Positions 47,552 to 59,000 of a DNA stretch of 64,000 bases are shown in pieces. Each line of letters opens with the position of its first letter. The first letter of the stretch is position 1. The position numbers were made by a program, and so were the translations under genes. The notes beneath the pieces are model-generated. The model did not search any database and had not been told where the DNA came from. It saw only the letters and a list, made by a program, of their open reading frames with translations. The stretch is from Carnegiea gigantea (taxonomy: Eukaryota > Streptophyta > Magnoliopsida > Caryophyllales > Cactaceae): positions 306,501-370,500 of the forward strand of contig JAKOGI010000103.1 in NCBI GenBank assembly GCA_029747015.1, in the 5' to 3' direction.

Positions 47552-48390
47552 GTTTTGAGTTTGATTCCGGTCATATTATAATTATATTGTCATGTATTTG
47601 TTATCTTTGTTTATCAAATGATCTTCTACTTCTAAAATATTTTTTTGAAAACTTTTTATATGGTCTGTTGGAATCGGTCTCTCTACAGACATTTATGTTT
47701 GTAGAGGTAAGATTGCCTACATCTGATTCTCTCCAAATTCAGAAAAAGCGGAACTCACACTAGAATTGTTTTTGTATATTGCATTGCTCTCAATGAGTCA
47801 TCTGAACCAAAAAAATAAACTAAAAATAGAACCCCAACACTGGGGTCAAAATACGAATTATTACCACATATCTTCCTCCATATTAATTAAGTAAATCTTA
47901 TTAGCAGCATGTAGTTTTTGGAATTATTATTTAACCCTCTTCACCTTAAAAATTGTTATCATTTTACCTCCAAAAGTATCAATGTGAGGGGATTAAATAA
48001 TAATAAATTTGCTATATATAATAATACCTTCTAAAACTGTGGATTACAAATAAAATTTATCTAATATATGGAGGGGTATATGTCTATATGATAATAATTC
48101 AATTAAATTTTGTTTTCGTGGGCCAAACACCATTTGTTTTCCTGATGATGCACGCCTCCTTCTACGGGAACACTCCTTTCTCCCCTGCATTTAAAGGCCA
48201 ACGAACAATACCCGCTTCACCCTTCCTCAACTCCCCCCCCCCCCTCTCTCTCTCTCTCTGTTATCAGCAGAATCACTCATTTGACTGCTACTCATACTTC
48301 CCCCCTCAAATCAATGCTTCTACTTCCCTAAATCCTTACACAACTAAAACAGAGTATAAACAGAGAGAGAGAAAAACAGAGCAAATTAAG
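47552..48390 (+). promoter_or_regulatory. Upstream region and 5' UTR of the kinase gene
   Basis: A TATA-like TTTAAA at 48190-48195 lies about 200 bp before the chosen start codon. A C-run and (CT)n tract follow (48227-48260), a common 5'-UTR feature of plant genes. The frame of exon 1 is open without stops back to an ATG at 48088, so the 5' limit of translation is not certain from sequence alone. Confidence 0.4.
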
Positions 48391-51300
48391 ATGAACTACA
48401 TTCGATCTGGAAGCTTCAGGCGTCTCCTCTCAATAGGCCGATGCAGTAGTAGCCGCTTCTCAGATGAATCCCCCGCAATCGATCAAGAAATCACAGATAA
48501 TCCTCTCAAAATCGATTCAAAGCCCACTTGGAAATGCTTCTCTTTTGATGAAATTTTTGCTGCCACCAATGGCTTTTCTTCAGGTTTTTTCTTCAATTTT
48601 TCTGGGTTTTTGACGAATTTGAACGTTTGGTTGAAATTTTGAGTAATTTTTTGGTGAGTGTGCAGAGAATTTGGTGGGAAAAGGAGGGCATGCAGAGGTA
48701 TACAGAGGAGAGCTAAGTGATGGGCAAATGGTAGCAGTGAAGAAGCTGAAGAAGGCAGCCAATGAGGAGAGGAGAGAGAGAGAGTTCTTGACAGAGATTG
48801 GGACAATTGGCCATGTTTTTCATCCTAATGTTTCCTCTCTTTTAGGGTGTTGCATTGATAACGGCCTTTTCCTTCTCTTCCCCCTCTCTCCTAGGGGCTC
48901 TGTTGCTTCCCTACTTCATGGTAATATAATTTACTTGCAGTCCCGTACCCGTATCTTAGATCCGAGTTATCATATATGGTAATTTATTTTAATTTTCTAA
49001 AATTCAACTCTCATTTTCACAATCTCCTATCGAAAAATACTCACTTTCTTTTCCCAAAATATGCCACATCACTCGTTACATAGACATAATCACATAAATT
49101 CATTATATAAATGTTGTCGTGGTAACTATCATAAAAGAAAACTACGAAAAAACATAAAACAAAAATGTCCTAGATCCTGAACTAGCCATGATAACCCGAG
49201 TCCCGAGATCCAAAAAAAAAAAATTATGTCTCATATTAACTTTGCTATGTAGGTTGCCACCCACTTGACCAAATTGAGCACATGATAGAATTTTTAAGTT
49301 CATGAAGGTTCATAGTCTAGGCAAAAGGTTCTTTTTTTTTTTTTTTTTTTGGTTTGGAGATTTCTATGGTTTTGATTTTGGTTTGGTGTATGTAGATCAA
49401 AATGCTCCTCCAATGGAGTGGAAAGTGAGATACAAGATAGCAATTGGAACAGCCAAAGGGTTGCATTACTTGCACAAAGGCTGTCAAAGACGAATTATCC
49501 ATAGAGACATCAAGGCCTCGAACATTTTGTTAAGTGAAGATTTTGAACCCCAGGTACCCCTCATGCAAAAACGTGCTACTCCCCCCCCCCCCCCCCCCCC
49601 TCCCCCAGTTTCGGCTGCATTGGTACAGTCTTGACATGCTTAAAATCCACCCGTGAGATCACTATTCGTCTGCTTGTTGCTGTCTTTATATCATCTGATT
49701 GTGACTTTTTCGTCCGGAAATGAGATTTTCAGCAATGTGTCGAAGATTCCCCCCCCCCTCCTCTTCAACGATGTTGTTCACATTGTGATTATTGAAAAAC
49801 TACAGATTTCTGATTTTGGTCTAGCAAAATGGCTTCCAACCCAATGGACTCATCATTCCATTGTTCCAATTGAAGGGACAGTTGGGTAAGAACTACTTTC
49901 CATGATTACTTTAATTTGGTTGGTAATATCATAATTAGTAATGACATTATTACTTCAAGTAATTACAACAACAATAATAACAGCTTCCAGTTTGGGTCCC
50001 GCTTTCGCGGGGTCTGGGGAGATCTAGATACCGTCAGCTTTACCTCTACCGGTATCCCTGTCTGTAGAGAGGCTGAATCTAAGAGTATTACTTCAAGTAA
50101 TTAATTAAAGTTAATTAATGAAAAATAATAAAATTTCAACCTTAAATTTTGCAGATATTTGGCCCCAGAATATTTCTCCCATGGGATAGTGGATGAGAAA
50201 ACAGATGTATTTGCATTTGGAGTCTTCCTTTTGGAGCTTATTTCTGGGAAAAAACCAGTTGACTCCTCTCACCAAAGTTTGCGCAGCTGGGTAGGAAAGA
50301 AAATTGCCACCCAACTTGTTTGTTTTCTATCTATTTTTTTGTGGATTTCCATAAAAAAAAACCACAATATTTTTGTGGATTTTTCTGAGGTTTATTTGAG
50401 ATTTCTTGTGGGTTTGAGCTTCTTAAAACATTGACCAAACCAATCTTGTTTATGATGGTGATTAGTTTACTAAAATTGAATGATTATGACAGGCAAAACC
50501 TATTCTGAAGCGAGGGGAGATCGAAAAATTGATCGATCCTAGGCTTGAAGGGACATATGATGCTGTGGAAGTCGGAAAACTGGCTTTGGCGGCCTCTCTT
50601 TGTATTCGAGCCTCGGCAACTTGGCGCCCTACCATGAGCGAGGTAATTACACAAGGAAATTATTCACTATAATCGAGAGTAACTGATTCGTAATACAACA
50701 ATTTTTAATGTAGATCCCGCTCTGTGGGCTATAGGGACATATATACAGGATATTGTGAAATAATTAGGAATAGCTAATAGCCTAATATAGCGTGATTAAA
50801 TGACCATGAAAATGTATTACATTGCCATAGAGAGGGTTTTTTTTTGGGGGGGGGGAGGAGCAAGGGTATATTTTGAGTATAAAGGTGCATTTATAGATGG
50901 TAACTTCCTACACTCTAGAATATTTCTTAATGTCACGTTGTACTAGTTGGGCACCTGAACTTTGACATGGGAAACTAGAATCAGTGACGGATTTAACAAA
51001 TAGAACAGGGATGTCCATATATTAAACTACAAATTTTAGGAGTATTCATATATACTAGTCTAATCCCCTTCAAAACACAGCTCATTAATTTTTATTTTTA
51101 TTTTTTTTGGGACTAGCAGTGTCTATAGACACGCCAATCCATAACACAGATCCGCCTAAGCCTAGAATCCAAGTTCGTCAATGCAATACGGTGAATTCAT
51201 CGAACCAACTTTTAAGGTTCGAGACTACATACGCAAACAAAGATGCATTTAAAATAGGTCGACTCATTATCCTGAATGCTTTACTGGTTAAATTAGTTGA

Positions 51301-52372
51301 CGTATCCGATCCATGAACCACATAGATTTTAAAAGTCTTCAGTTTTTGGATGCACAAAGATGACATATACTAGCACCCATTTTCTTCACTAGTTTAAGTT
51401 GTACAAGTGAAACATAGTCTTGCATTGGTTTGGTGGCCCATGCCTTCATCTCTGAATTATTTAAGCAAATTCTAACTAGGCAGCTGATGTGCTACCCCTA
51501 CCTAACGCAAAAATTTTCAACGCCATGAACAAATTCTAAAATATGGCACAGCCTAAGTGTTTATTAGTTTATGATTACTGTTGCTAAGCACTGCTTATCC
51601 AATTTCTCGGTCTTAATCATGGATTAAATTTATGACCTCTAATCTGATGTCTTATGTTGAGCTAATCCCTTCAATTATTGCAAATTTTCAATTTCTTAAC
51701 ATAGCTAATTTGACAAAGGCCCTGTTTGCCAAACAGTTATTAGCTATTTGTATTGGCTGTTAGCTGTTAACTGTTTGAATTAACTGTTTATATTAGCTGT
51801 TTGAATTAGCTGTTTCTAGAAAAAGTGTTTGGTAAAACTAACTGTTTCTAAAAAAAAATGTTGGTAAAATTTCATTTATACCCTTGTCTGTACACTACTT
51901 TTTAATGGCATGTGATGTAATATTTCCTAACTTTTAGACAACTATGTCATTTCTACAAAAAGTATTTTCAGAAGGCTAATGAGAATAGCTTTTTCAAAAA
52001 GAGTTTTTTTTGGAGCCAAACAGCTATTGAAAATAGCTATTGACCAAACACCTTTTGGTTGTTTGATTTTATCAAAACGGCTAAAACCTTTCCAAACAGC
52101 TATTTTTGTCCAAACAGCTATTGTTACCAAACACCCCCAAAGAATGGACCCCAAAAAATAATAATAATAAGAATTTTTGGTTGAAATTTTGATAGGTTTT
52201 GGAGATAATGATGGGAGAAGAGGTGGAAAAAGAAAGGTGGGAAATGCCAACAAAAGAAGAAAGAGATGAAGATGAGTTATGGGATTTTGAAGATCTTGAA
52301 TCTGACTATGAAAGTGATGAGACTTCATTTTCAGCATCATTAGGTGATTCAATCTCCACCCAAAGCTCTTAG
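48391..52372 (+). CDS. Receptor-like cytoplasmic kinase, class VI (RBK-like), seven exons
   Basis: Exons 48391-48583, 48666-48920, 49396-49553, 49806-49885, 50155-50290, 50493-50642 and 52196-52372 join in phase to 382 codons ending TAG; all introns are GT-AG. There is no signal peptide or membrane segment. After a short basic Ser-rich N-terminus comes the kinase domain: glycine loop [11 protein letters not shown] (from ~69), Lys90 in [13 protein letters not shown] (Asp187), DFG (Asp205), then TVGYLAPEY. The stretch [18 protein letters not shown] and the [13 protein letters not shown] segment mark RLCK class VI, whose Arabidopsis RBK1/RBK2 members bind and respond to ROP GTPases (family knowledge). 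The acidic tail ([19 protein letters not shown]) is unusually acidic. All catalytic residues are present, so the gene looks functional. An in-frame upstream ATG at 48088 would add 101 residues. Confidence 0.93.
49948..50103 (-). mobile_element. SINE in intron 4 of the kinase gene, 18-bp target duplication
   Basis: The element is at 49966-50085 (120 bp), flanked by the perfect 18-bp duplication TATTACTTCAAGTAATTA (49948-49965 and 50086-50103). The CAA-rich tail is at the left, so it lies on the minus strand. The body (GGGTCCCGCTTTCGCGGGGT, GGGGAGATCTAGATACC, CTTTACCTCTACCGG) resembles Au/TS-type plant SINEs read in reverse (from memory) and matches the copy at 63643-63775. The perfect duplication implies a recent event. 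Confidence 0.88.
50643..51717 (+). other. Kinase intron 6, upstream part
   Basis: Intronic, AT-rich. Contains a G-run (about 50844-50858) and an open frame at 51107-51316 without recognisable product. Nothing else seen. Confidence 0.55.
51715..52141. mobile_element. MITE in intron 6 of the kinase gene
   Basis: The element spans 51718-52138 (421 bp), flanked by AAA on both sides. Termini are GGCCCTGTTTGCCAAACAG and, inward from the right, GGGGGTGTTTGGTAACAA. Repeated TTAGCTGTTTG words and the CAAACAGCTATT block are shared with 9362-10118 and 43300-43534. It ends only about 55 bp before the exon 7 acceptor. Confidence 0.78.
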
Positions 52373-53705
52373 ATTTTTGGTTAAGTCTTTTGGGTTGAAG
52401 GTTTGGAAATGTAAGATATATACTTTGGCATGTAAATTAAAAAAAAAAAAGGAGAAGAAATTAATTAGCATAAGCAACCATTAGTGATGGTGGCTAAAGT
52501 AGATAGATAAGGGTGCGTAAATTTTTCTGTATGTCAAGTCCAAGAGGTTTTCTCCCCTTGCAAGTAATGTTACTATTACCATGTACTATTGTATAGGTCA
52601 AATTTCAATTAATAGTCGATATTGAACTATACTATTGCTGGTCCAAAGGTGGGTTATACCATTCAAGACACTATTTTGTAACCCTCTATTTATGTTTTAA
52701 CCTTTAAATCCTGTTGAATTCATATACTTCATATTCGAATTACAAACTAATAAAATGAACAACACAACTAGACCTGGTAAAACTGAACTGAAACTAGAAC
52801 CGAACGGCCCGGACCTATACCCAAACCGGCATCCGAAATATGCTCACCCAAAAGTAGACTGAAAATCCGAATTGACCTGATCCAAATTAGACCCGAAAGA
52901 TCAGCTTTTAAATATCCAAACTGTGACCAATAATGCATAAAGTGATCACATGGTTTTGTCATACCTCATAAACCAACTCAAAAATAAGACTTTACGCTTA
53001 AAGTGAGACTCCAAATTCACATGATCAATAGTAGTAAGCTTGTGAACACAATCTTAAGCATTAATTATACGTTCCTTCTTTTTTTTGGTTGTTTTTTTGT
53101 TTTGGGGGGGGGGGGGGCGCCAACATCAAGTGCCTCTAGTGGTTTAATTTTATGTCCAGAAAAAGAAGTTTCTTTAAAAAAAAAAAATTTAAAAAAACAG
53201 AGATTGCAGCCATATCCCAGCAAGTCTTTTAAACAATCTGATAACTATTTTGGGGACTGCAGACCAACTACTAATAACTGTTATTTGATTTAAGTGACAT
53301 AATTTTGGTGTTTGCTGGGGTGTTTTTTTTTTTTTTTTAAAGTTCTCTGAATTAGGTGGCTATTTCGATGAAAATTTTGGCAAAGTTTGGGTTTCAGACG
53401 AAACAATTTCGAACAAAGCATGCCTTGGAGCCCCAAAAGGCCAAAACTTTATATCATAGAACCAAGTTTAGAGAACTAGTGATGTGGCACAATTTTAGCG
53501 ATGCAATTTTTTTTTGGGGTACCATGTAAATAGGGGTGGGTTTAGAAAATTAAGACAAATTATTATATTTGATAATCTGGACCTATAAATCTGGGACTAT
53601 TGTATTATTTGTATTAGTGAACCCCCCAAAAAACAAGAATCCGACATAGAGCAATGAATAAGAGAACTGAATTCTTTGCAAATACTTATATAAGACAATG
53701 AGTTC
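52373..53705. other. 3' flank of the kinase gene and intergenic DNA
   Basis: The first ~200 bp should hold the 3' UTR. A hAT-like end (TAGACCTGGTAAAAC at 52769) opens a block of CCGAAC/ACCCG words to about 52900 without a matching right end, perhaps a fragment. Poly-G and poly-T tracts at 53104-53117 and 53325-53339. No coding sequence. Confidence 0.45.
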
Positions 53706-54912
53706 ATGACTCATAATAGCACTCAATTATCAATTTTCTCCCTACTAGCATCAAGTTATTAAAATTTTTTCCGGTATAACACTTGGTGACCTATTGATCT
53801 AGGATAGCAGGTAATTTTTGCTTTCTCATTTAATAGTAATGACGATAATATAACAATGACAATAAAAGAAAAGGCCCATTCAAACCCTCCCCAAGCCTCC
53901 ACTACCCCGTTGTTGTTGCCACCATTGTCACCACCACTGCTACGAAGCACCACCACCAGCCAGCAAACTCAAGAGTCCCCACCACCACCCAAGCACACAC
54001 ACCGTCTCCCCCTCCTCTCCCACTCTCCCCAAGCCCTCATTGAATTTGCAACCAAGAATGGTTTATGCTGTATAATTATATTACTCCTTTTATCACCTCC
54101 ACTTCTTCCCAGTTGTCGATCTCAACCCTAAGATTTTTTTCATCAATCCTATTCAAACCCAGAAAAACTTGAGGCTCAATTGCTAATACAATGAGAAATT
54201 AGAGTGTTCAAAGAAATGAAGATGTCAAGATGGCCATAAATTGGGTGGGTAGAGGGACAAAGGAGAGAGAGACAGAGTCTGTTTGGGATCCATACTCGTT
54301 GTCGCACTCACCACTATGATGGTGGTTGTCGTGGTGATACTGATGGCCTCCTCCCAGTCGGCCTCCTCAACTCTGAACTGACATTGGTAGAGCAAGCGAC
54401 GGGTTGCAGAAATCCCACGTGGACAGCGATGGCGGCGGAGTGACGGTGGAGGAGGTAGTGGGGGAAATAGTCATGTTAGCAATGATGAGGCTCATTCATG
54501 GAGGAGGAGGTGTTTGCAGTAGAGGCGGTGGAGATGGGAAGGGACTGCAGTGGTGGTGGAACATGGATTCACTGGTGGCGAATTAGAGGACGGCACTACA
54601 GAGCATGGGGAGCACAATTTACAGAAGTGGGCACCTTAGTAGCAATGATGATGGGGCAGCGGAAGTGCTGAGGGAGGCCTGGAGGGGAACTGAATGGCCT
54701 ATCTTTAGTTTTCCTCTTACTATTATTATTATTATCATCATCATCATCATCATCATCAAAGTACAAATTTAAATTACCTACTATTCCAGGTTAATAGGTT
54801 ACAAAATGTTATTTTGGAAAAATATTAGTAACTTGATGCTACTGGAGGGAAAAAAATATAACTCAATGCTAATTCGGGAAAAAATTGATAATTGAGTGCC
54901 ATTTTGGACCAT
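53706..54912. mobile_element. Long-TIR, MULE-like element with GC-rich interior
   Basis: Inverted ends of over 100 bp: from 53706 the left reads AATAGCACTCAATTATCAA, GCATCAAGTTATTA, then ACCTATTGATC and TAGCAGGTAATTT; the right end read inward gives AATGGCACTCAATTATCAA, GCATCAAGTTACTA, ACCTATTAACC and TAGTAGGTAATTT with small indels. Long termini suggest Mutator-like elements; a 9-bp duplication was not found. The interior 53870-54700 is much more GC-rich (Pro- and Gly-coding triplets), as in Pack-MULEs that capture gene fragments. No transposase. Confidence 0.65.
54735..54760. repeat. (TCA)n microsatellite
   Basis: A TTA/TCA trinucleotide run inside the MULE-like element. Confidence 0.9.
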
Positions 54913-56034
54913 TAATTCGAAGACAATCTCACATAACTTTCCCTCCCTTCGAAATCACCTCTACGGCTCTGCCGTCCGACTAAACCAGTGGCACAATTAC
55001 CATAAGTGGAAAGAGCAACTAAATAAGACATACAAAACTTGGACATATAGAACTTGCTAGTTAAACCACTGTCACCGATATTTTAAATTACCCAATGTTA
55101 GTTTTGCCTTTCTAAAAGATGTCCCACTTAGACTTATATGCTGATGCTAATGGTGTTGCTGAGATTCAGGCATCAAAAAGACAACCTTCAGACTCCACCA
55201 AAGTCCATTCCATGTAAAGCTAGGCTACAGAACAGGAGAAAGTAACTACTAGGGTAAATAGCCTATTTGACCCACGTATTTCTCCTTTTTCGCTTTCAAG
55301 GGGTAACTCGGTTACTCGTAAAGAACCTGCTTTGCTAGTTCGGATCGCAGAATGTCTTTCCTAGCCACAAGTTGTCACTCGGATGCACACAGCCTTACCC
55401 CTGAACAATAGAACAGTGACACAGAGTCCGGACTAGGCAGGTTTTTAGGATCAAATGCACACAACCTTCCCCTTGAATATTGTGGCATACACAATAAAGT
55501 ATCCTTCATATGCCTGTAAGTAACTCAGTTACTTCACTTAAAAGGGACAGTGAATTGAACAGATCACCTTGGTCGCTGATTCAATCAATGTGTTGTGACG
55601 AGGGCAGTCAAGTGCTGAAGTGTAGAAATTAGACCAATGCCATTTCAGATGATATTATAAATGCAATACCTTGCTCAGTACTTCAAGTTTACAACACACA
55701 GATGATGCAGCGGAATCCCAGCGCACAAAATCAATTGCTGGGTAACTTACTACATGGACAAAATGATTAGCATGGTAGCACAATAGTTTCCCCTTATGAT
55801 TACATGATGCATCGTTCGGATAATTTAGGAGAAAACCCGTACCTCCACCAGATTCCCGGCACTCTCATTGGTACTTGGTATATATTACAATTGAAGGAAT
55901 TCCATGCGACTCAAACCATACTTGGGATCAGATCCTGCAAGAAACACAAAAATGTTTTTAGAAATCACTAAACATAATGAAAGGGTGAGAGAAGTTACAT
56001 CAATACCTACATACCGATCACACATTAACTGACC
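54913..56034 (-). other. 3' flank of the three-exon minus-strand gene
   Basis: 55938-56034 may contain a 3'-UTR intron: a donor-like AAG|GTCAGT lies at the stop codon of the minus-strand gene, and an acceptor-like TTTCTTGCAG ends at about 55938. The rest, 54913-55850, is less AT-rich and I recognise no gene in it. Confidence 0.4.
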
Positions 56035-59000
56035 TTAAACAGTTTGGCTCTTGTTCGATTCTTTCTTTACAACATCTCCCTTCTCCTGCAACCATATTGC
56101 AATCATTTAATTAGATACCTTGAAGAGTTAAAGAAGAACCAGTTGCAAGAACAGTATGGCAGGAAAAGACCTACGGCAGCACAATAGAATGCAACTGTTG
56201 ATGGATGATGATTATGGCGTTAACATCCCAATAACAGAAACTATCAATCATAACAATTTTGCTCATGTAAGACGATAGATTTTTATCACACCAAGTTTTC
56301 GCTTTTCACATCCCAAAACTTAACAAAGCTTTTGGCATGACAAAAAGCCAGTAAGTGCTCAGATACTATGACCATGAATTCCAGACTGGGCTCAAATTAT
56401 GCGAACTGCAAAGATGCAATTACAAACATAGAGATGTAACATTGCTGCACGATGGAATAAGTGAAGGTCAGCTTAAGGATTATTGCAGAGCTGTGACAAA
56501 GTAGTCCATACAAAACATAAGAGACATTGGCATTGGATGGAAAGTTTTAGGCTTTCAGCGCATGACCCTATCTTTTCTTCAACTATTAGGCCAACAAACA
56601 GTCAAATTCTCTTATGCTGTACCTCCACACCAGTATTATGTGATTCAACTTCAAACTATATTCATATCTGATATATTCTTTGCACTCTTCACTTCAACCC
56701 TAAGCACTGTGGAGGATAGGAAAACTACATTCATATTCATATATGATAGTAGAAGAGTACGGGATTCAAACAAACAGAAAGTACCAAACCAACAAAAAGG
56801 ACCGAGAACATCTTCAAACTAAGCCAAATCTGACCTCCAGGCTATAAGATTGACAACTAACAATGAATGACAGCTACATAGGTGAACAAATTCATCATCA
56901 CATCCGAACAATACAGGATTTCTCTCAGGCATTCCTCATGGGAGAATGAAGCCTTGTTTCAAGCTTGAACCTTGAACCAGTTAGTATGCCTGAACAGATT
57001 TTCAGCTGACTAACTAGCATCTAGAAATTCATGTGAGATGCTTCGACCAAGTTCACTAGCTCCAACTGTTAGTGAACAATGATAGTAGTGAAATGCAAAA
57101 TAGGGTGAAAGGATGAAACTTTCTTCACAAATGATGATGGAATGGATTTCTCAAGGATAAGAGACATGCAAGATGGCTAATCACAGCTGACTGAGCTGAG
57201 CAGAGGGTGCAGCAAGAGCCACCATCTACATTCACAGCAACACTGAAATGACTTGATGACTGATGGAAGGGCTCAAGAGGCCTATGAAAGAAATTGCTCC
57301 CAGTCTATATGGCCCAAGATTTTCAACTCATCATCTATTTGAGGCTATCTGAAGTCCCAGTTCAAGCAAAAGAATTCACTATATGAGGCCAACCCATAGT
57401 GCGAAAACAAGCAACCCCAAAGCTCACAATTTTTTAGACATATGGCACCCGTATCAGGAGAAACAGATAGTGCTCCAAGTCACAGCAAAATAAAAGCCTT
57501 CATCCCATGAGAAGCTTTTAACATGCTACAGAAACCAGACAACTGGGATATTAACAGCAAGTGCCTCATCTGAAGATGGCTATTCAACGAAAGGAAGGAA
57601 AGCATGCTTTTCAGCCTCTTAAGAAGATGTATGCAATCATCATATAAGATGCAATAGCCTTGGAAATCATCATATAAGATACTCCTTGTGACTTCTCAAA
57701 AGATCTTTATATGATAAGACCACTCTAGACACTAGACAATTCAGAGTGCACTGTACATCATCACAACGCCCTTTTAGGGTGTTTTGACATTGCATTTAAA
57801 ATCTACAAGGGAGTGCCCATCAAGTCATCAAGCACACAGAAATTGTTTAGGAAGATATTTGGAACCTCTTTGGATATTTAGGAAACAGAGTGATTAGAGC
57901 ATCCCAAGACAACCAAAGAAAGGCTAGTAGGGTCTGTTCTTTTCGTAGGTAAATAGGGGTGGGTAAAAAGGTGAAGTAGATTGAGGTAGGTTGAGGGGGG
58001 TTGAGGTAGGTTAAAGTGGGTTGAAATGGGTTGAAATTTTTTTATGTGATATATTGAACTTGGTTAAATAGTGAAAATGGGTTGAAGTAGATTGAAGTAG
58101 GTTGAAGTGGGTTAAAGTAGGTTCAAGTGGGTTGACGTGGGTTGACGTGGGTTGATGTGTTAGAATTGACCCACGAAAAGAACAGGGCCTTACTCATGAT
58201 GCTCACGATATTCAAAAAAAATTTTGGGCAGTAATCACATGTGGCTGTGCTCCTTTTAAACACTCAAAAATATCTTAGGGTGTCCTAAAACCATTATTGA
58301 AGATTGAAGATCCAGAGTGTATCGTACACCATCATGCCTATTTTCTATTGTCTCATACTCAGACTTCAAATCTACAAGATTATGCAAGTGAAACCATTAC
58401 ACAGATTGAAATCTTTTAGGGAAATATTTAGAATATTTAAAAGATTTCAGAGATTCAGTATGACAGCCTTTAAGGATTCTCAAAATGAAGGCAACTAGGC
58501 AACTCTAGACAGCATCAGGGTTTTAAAACCAGAGTCTGAGAACCCATCAAAATTTGCTCATGCACACATCTCAAAATGTCTGAAGAGTATTTTAGGACCA
58601 TTCTAAATGATTTAGAGTGCATTGTATACGACCATATTTGCCCTTTTTTGGGACTTTAAAGATCACTACTGAGAATCTACACAATGATTCATTAAAGTGA
58701 TCATGCTTGATAAACTATTAAGAGAATGTTTAGAATATCCTTAGACATTTGGGTGGTAGAGTGATAAGAGCCTCTCATACTCATGTGGAGCTCAATCCAT
58801 CTAGCCCGATAAGGCAGAAGGAACCTAGCCCATGCTTTGCCCAATTCTCAGTCGTCATGGGGCCTAACCTTCTCACTTGGGAGGCGACTTAATCGAACTA
58901 GTTTAGTCATGGGAGCAAGCCCACACATTTATTGCCAATTACCATCCTTGTCCTAGATTCTTTTGGCTTCTTTAATGCTTTCACATTACTAGCTATTTAT

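Noticed and set aside
53856..54131. 91-codon Pro/Ser/Leu-rich frame as a gene
   Set aside because: Lies inside a non-autonomous inverted-repeat element and has no recognisable domain; kept only as possible captured cargo.
57930..58189. CRISPR-like array (regular short repeats)
   Set aside because: Units are contiguous and imperfect with no unique spacers, in a plant intron between inverted termini.
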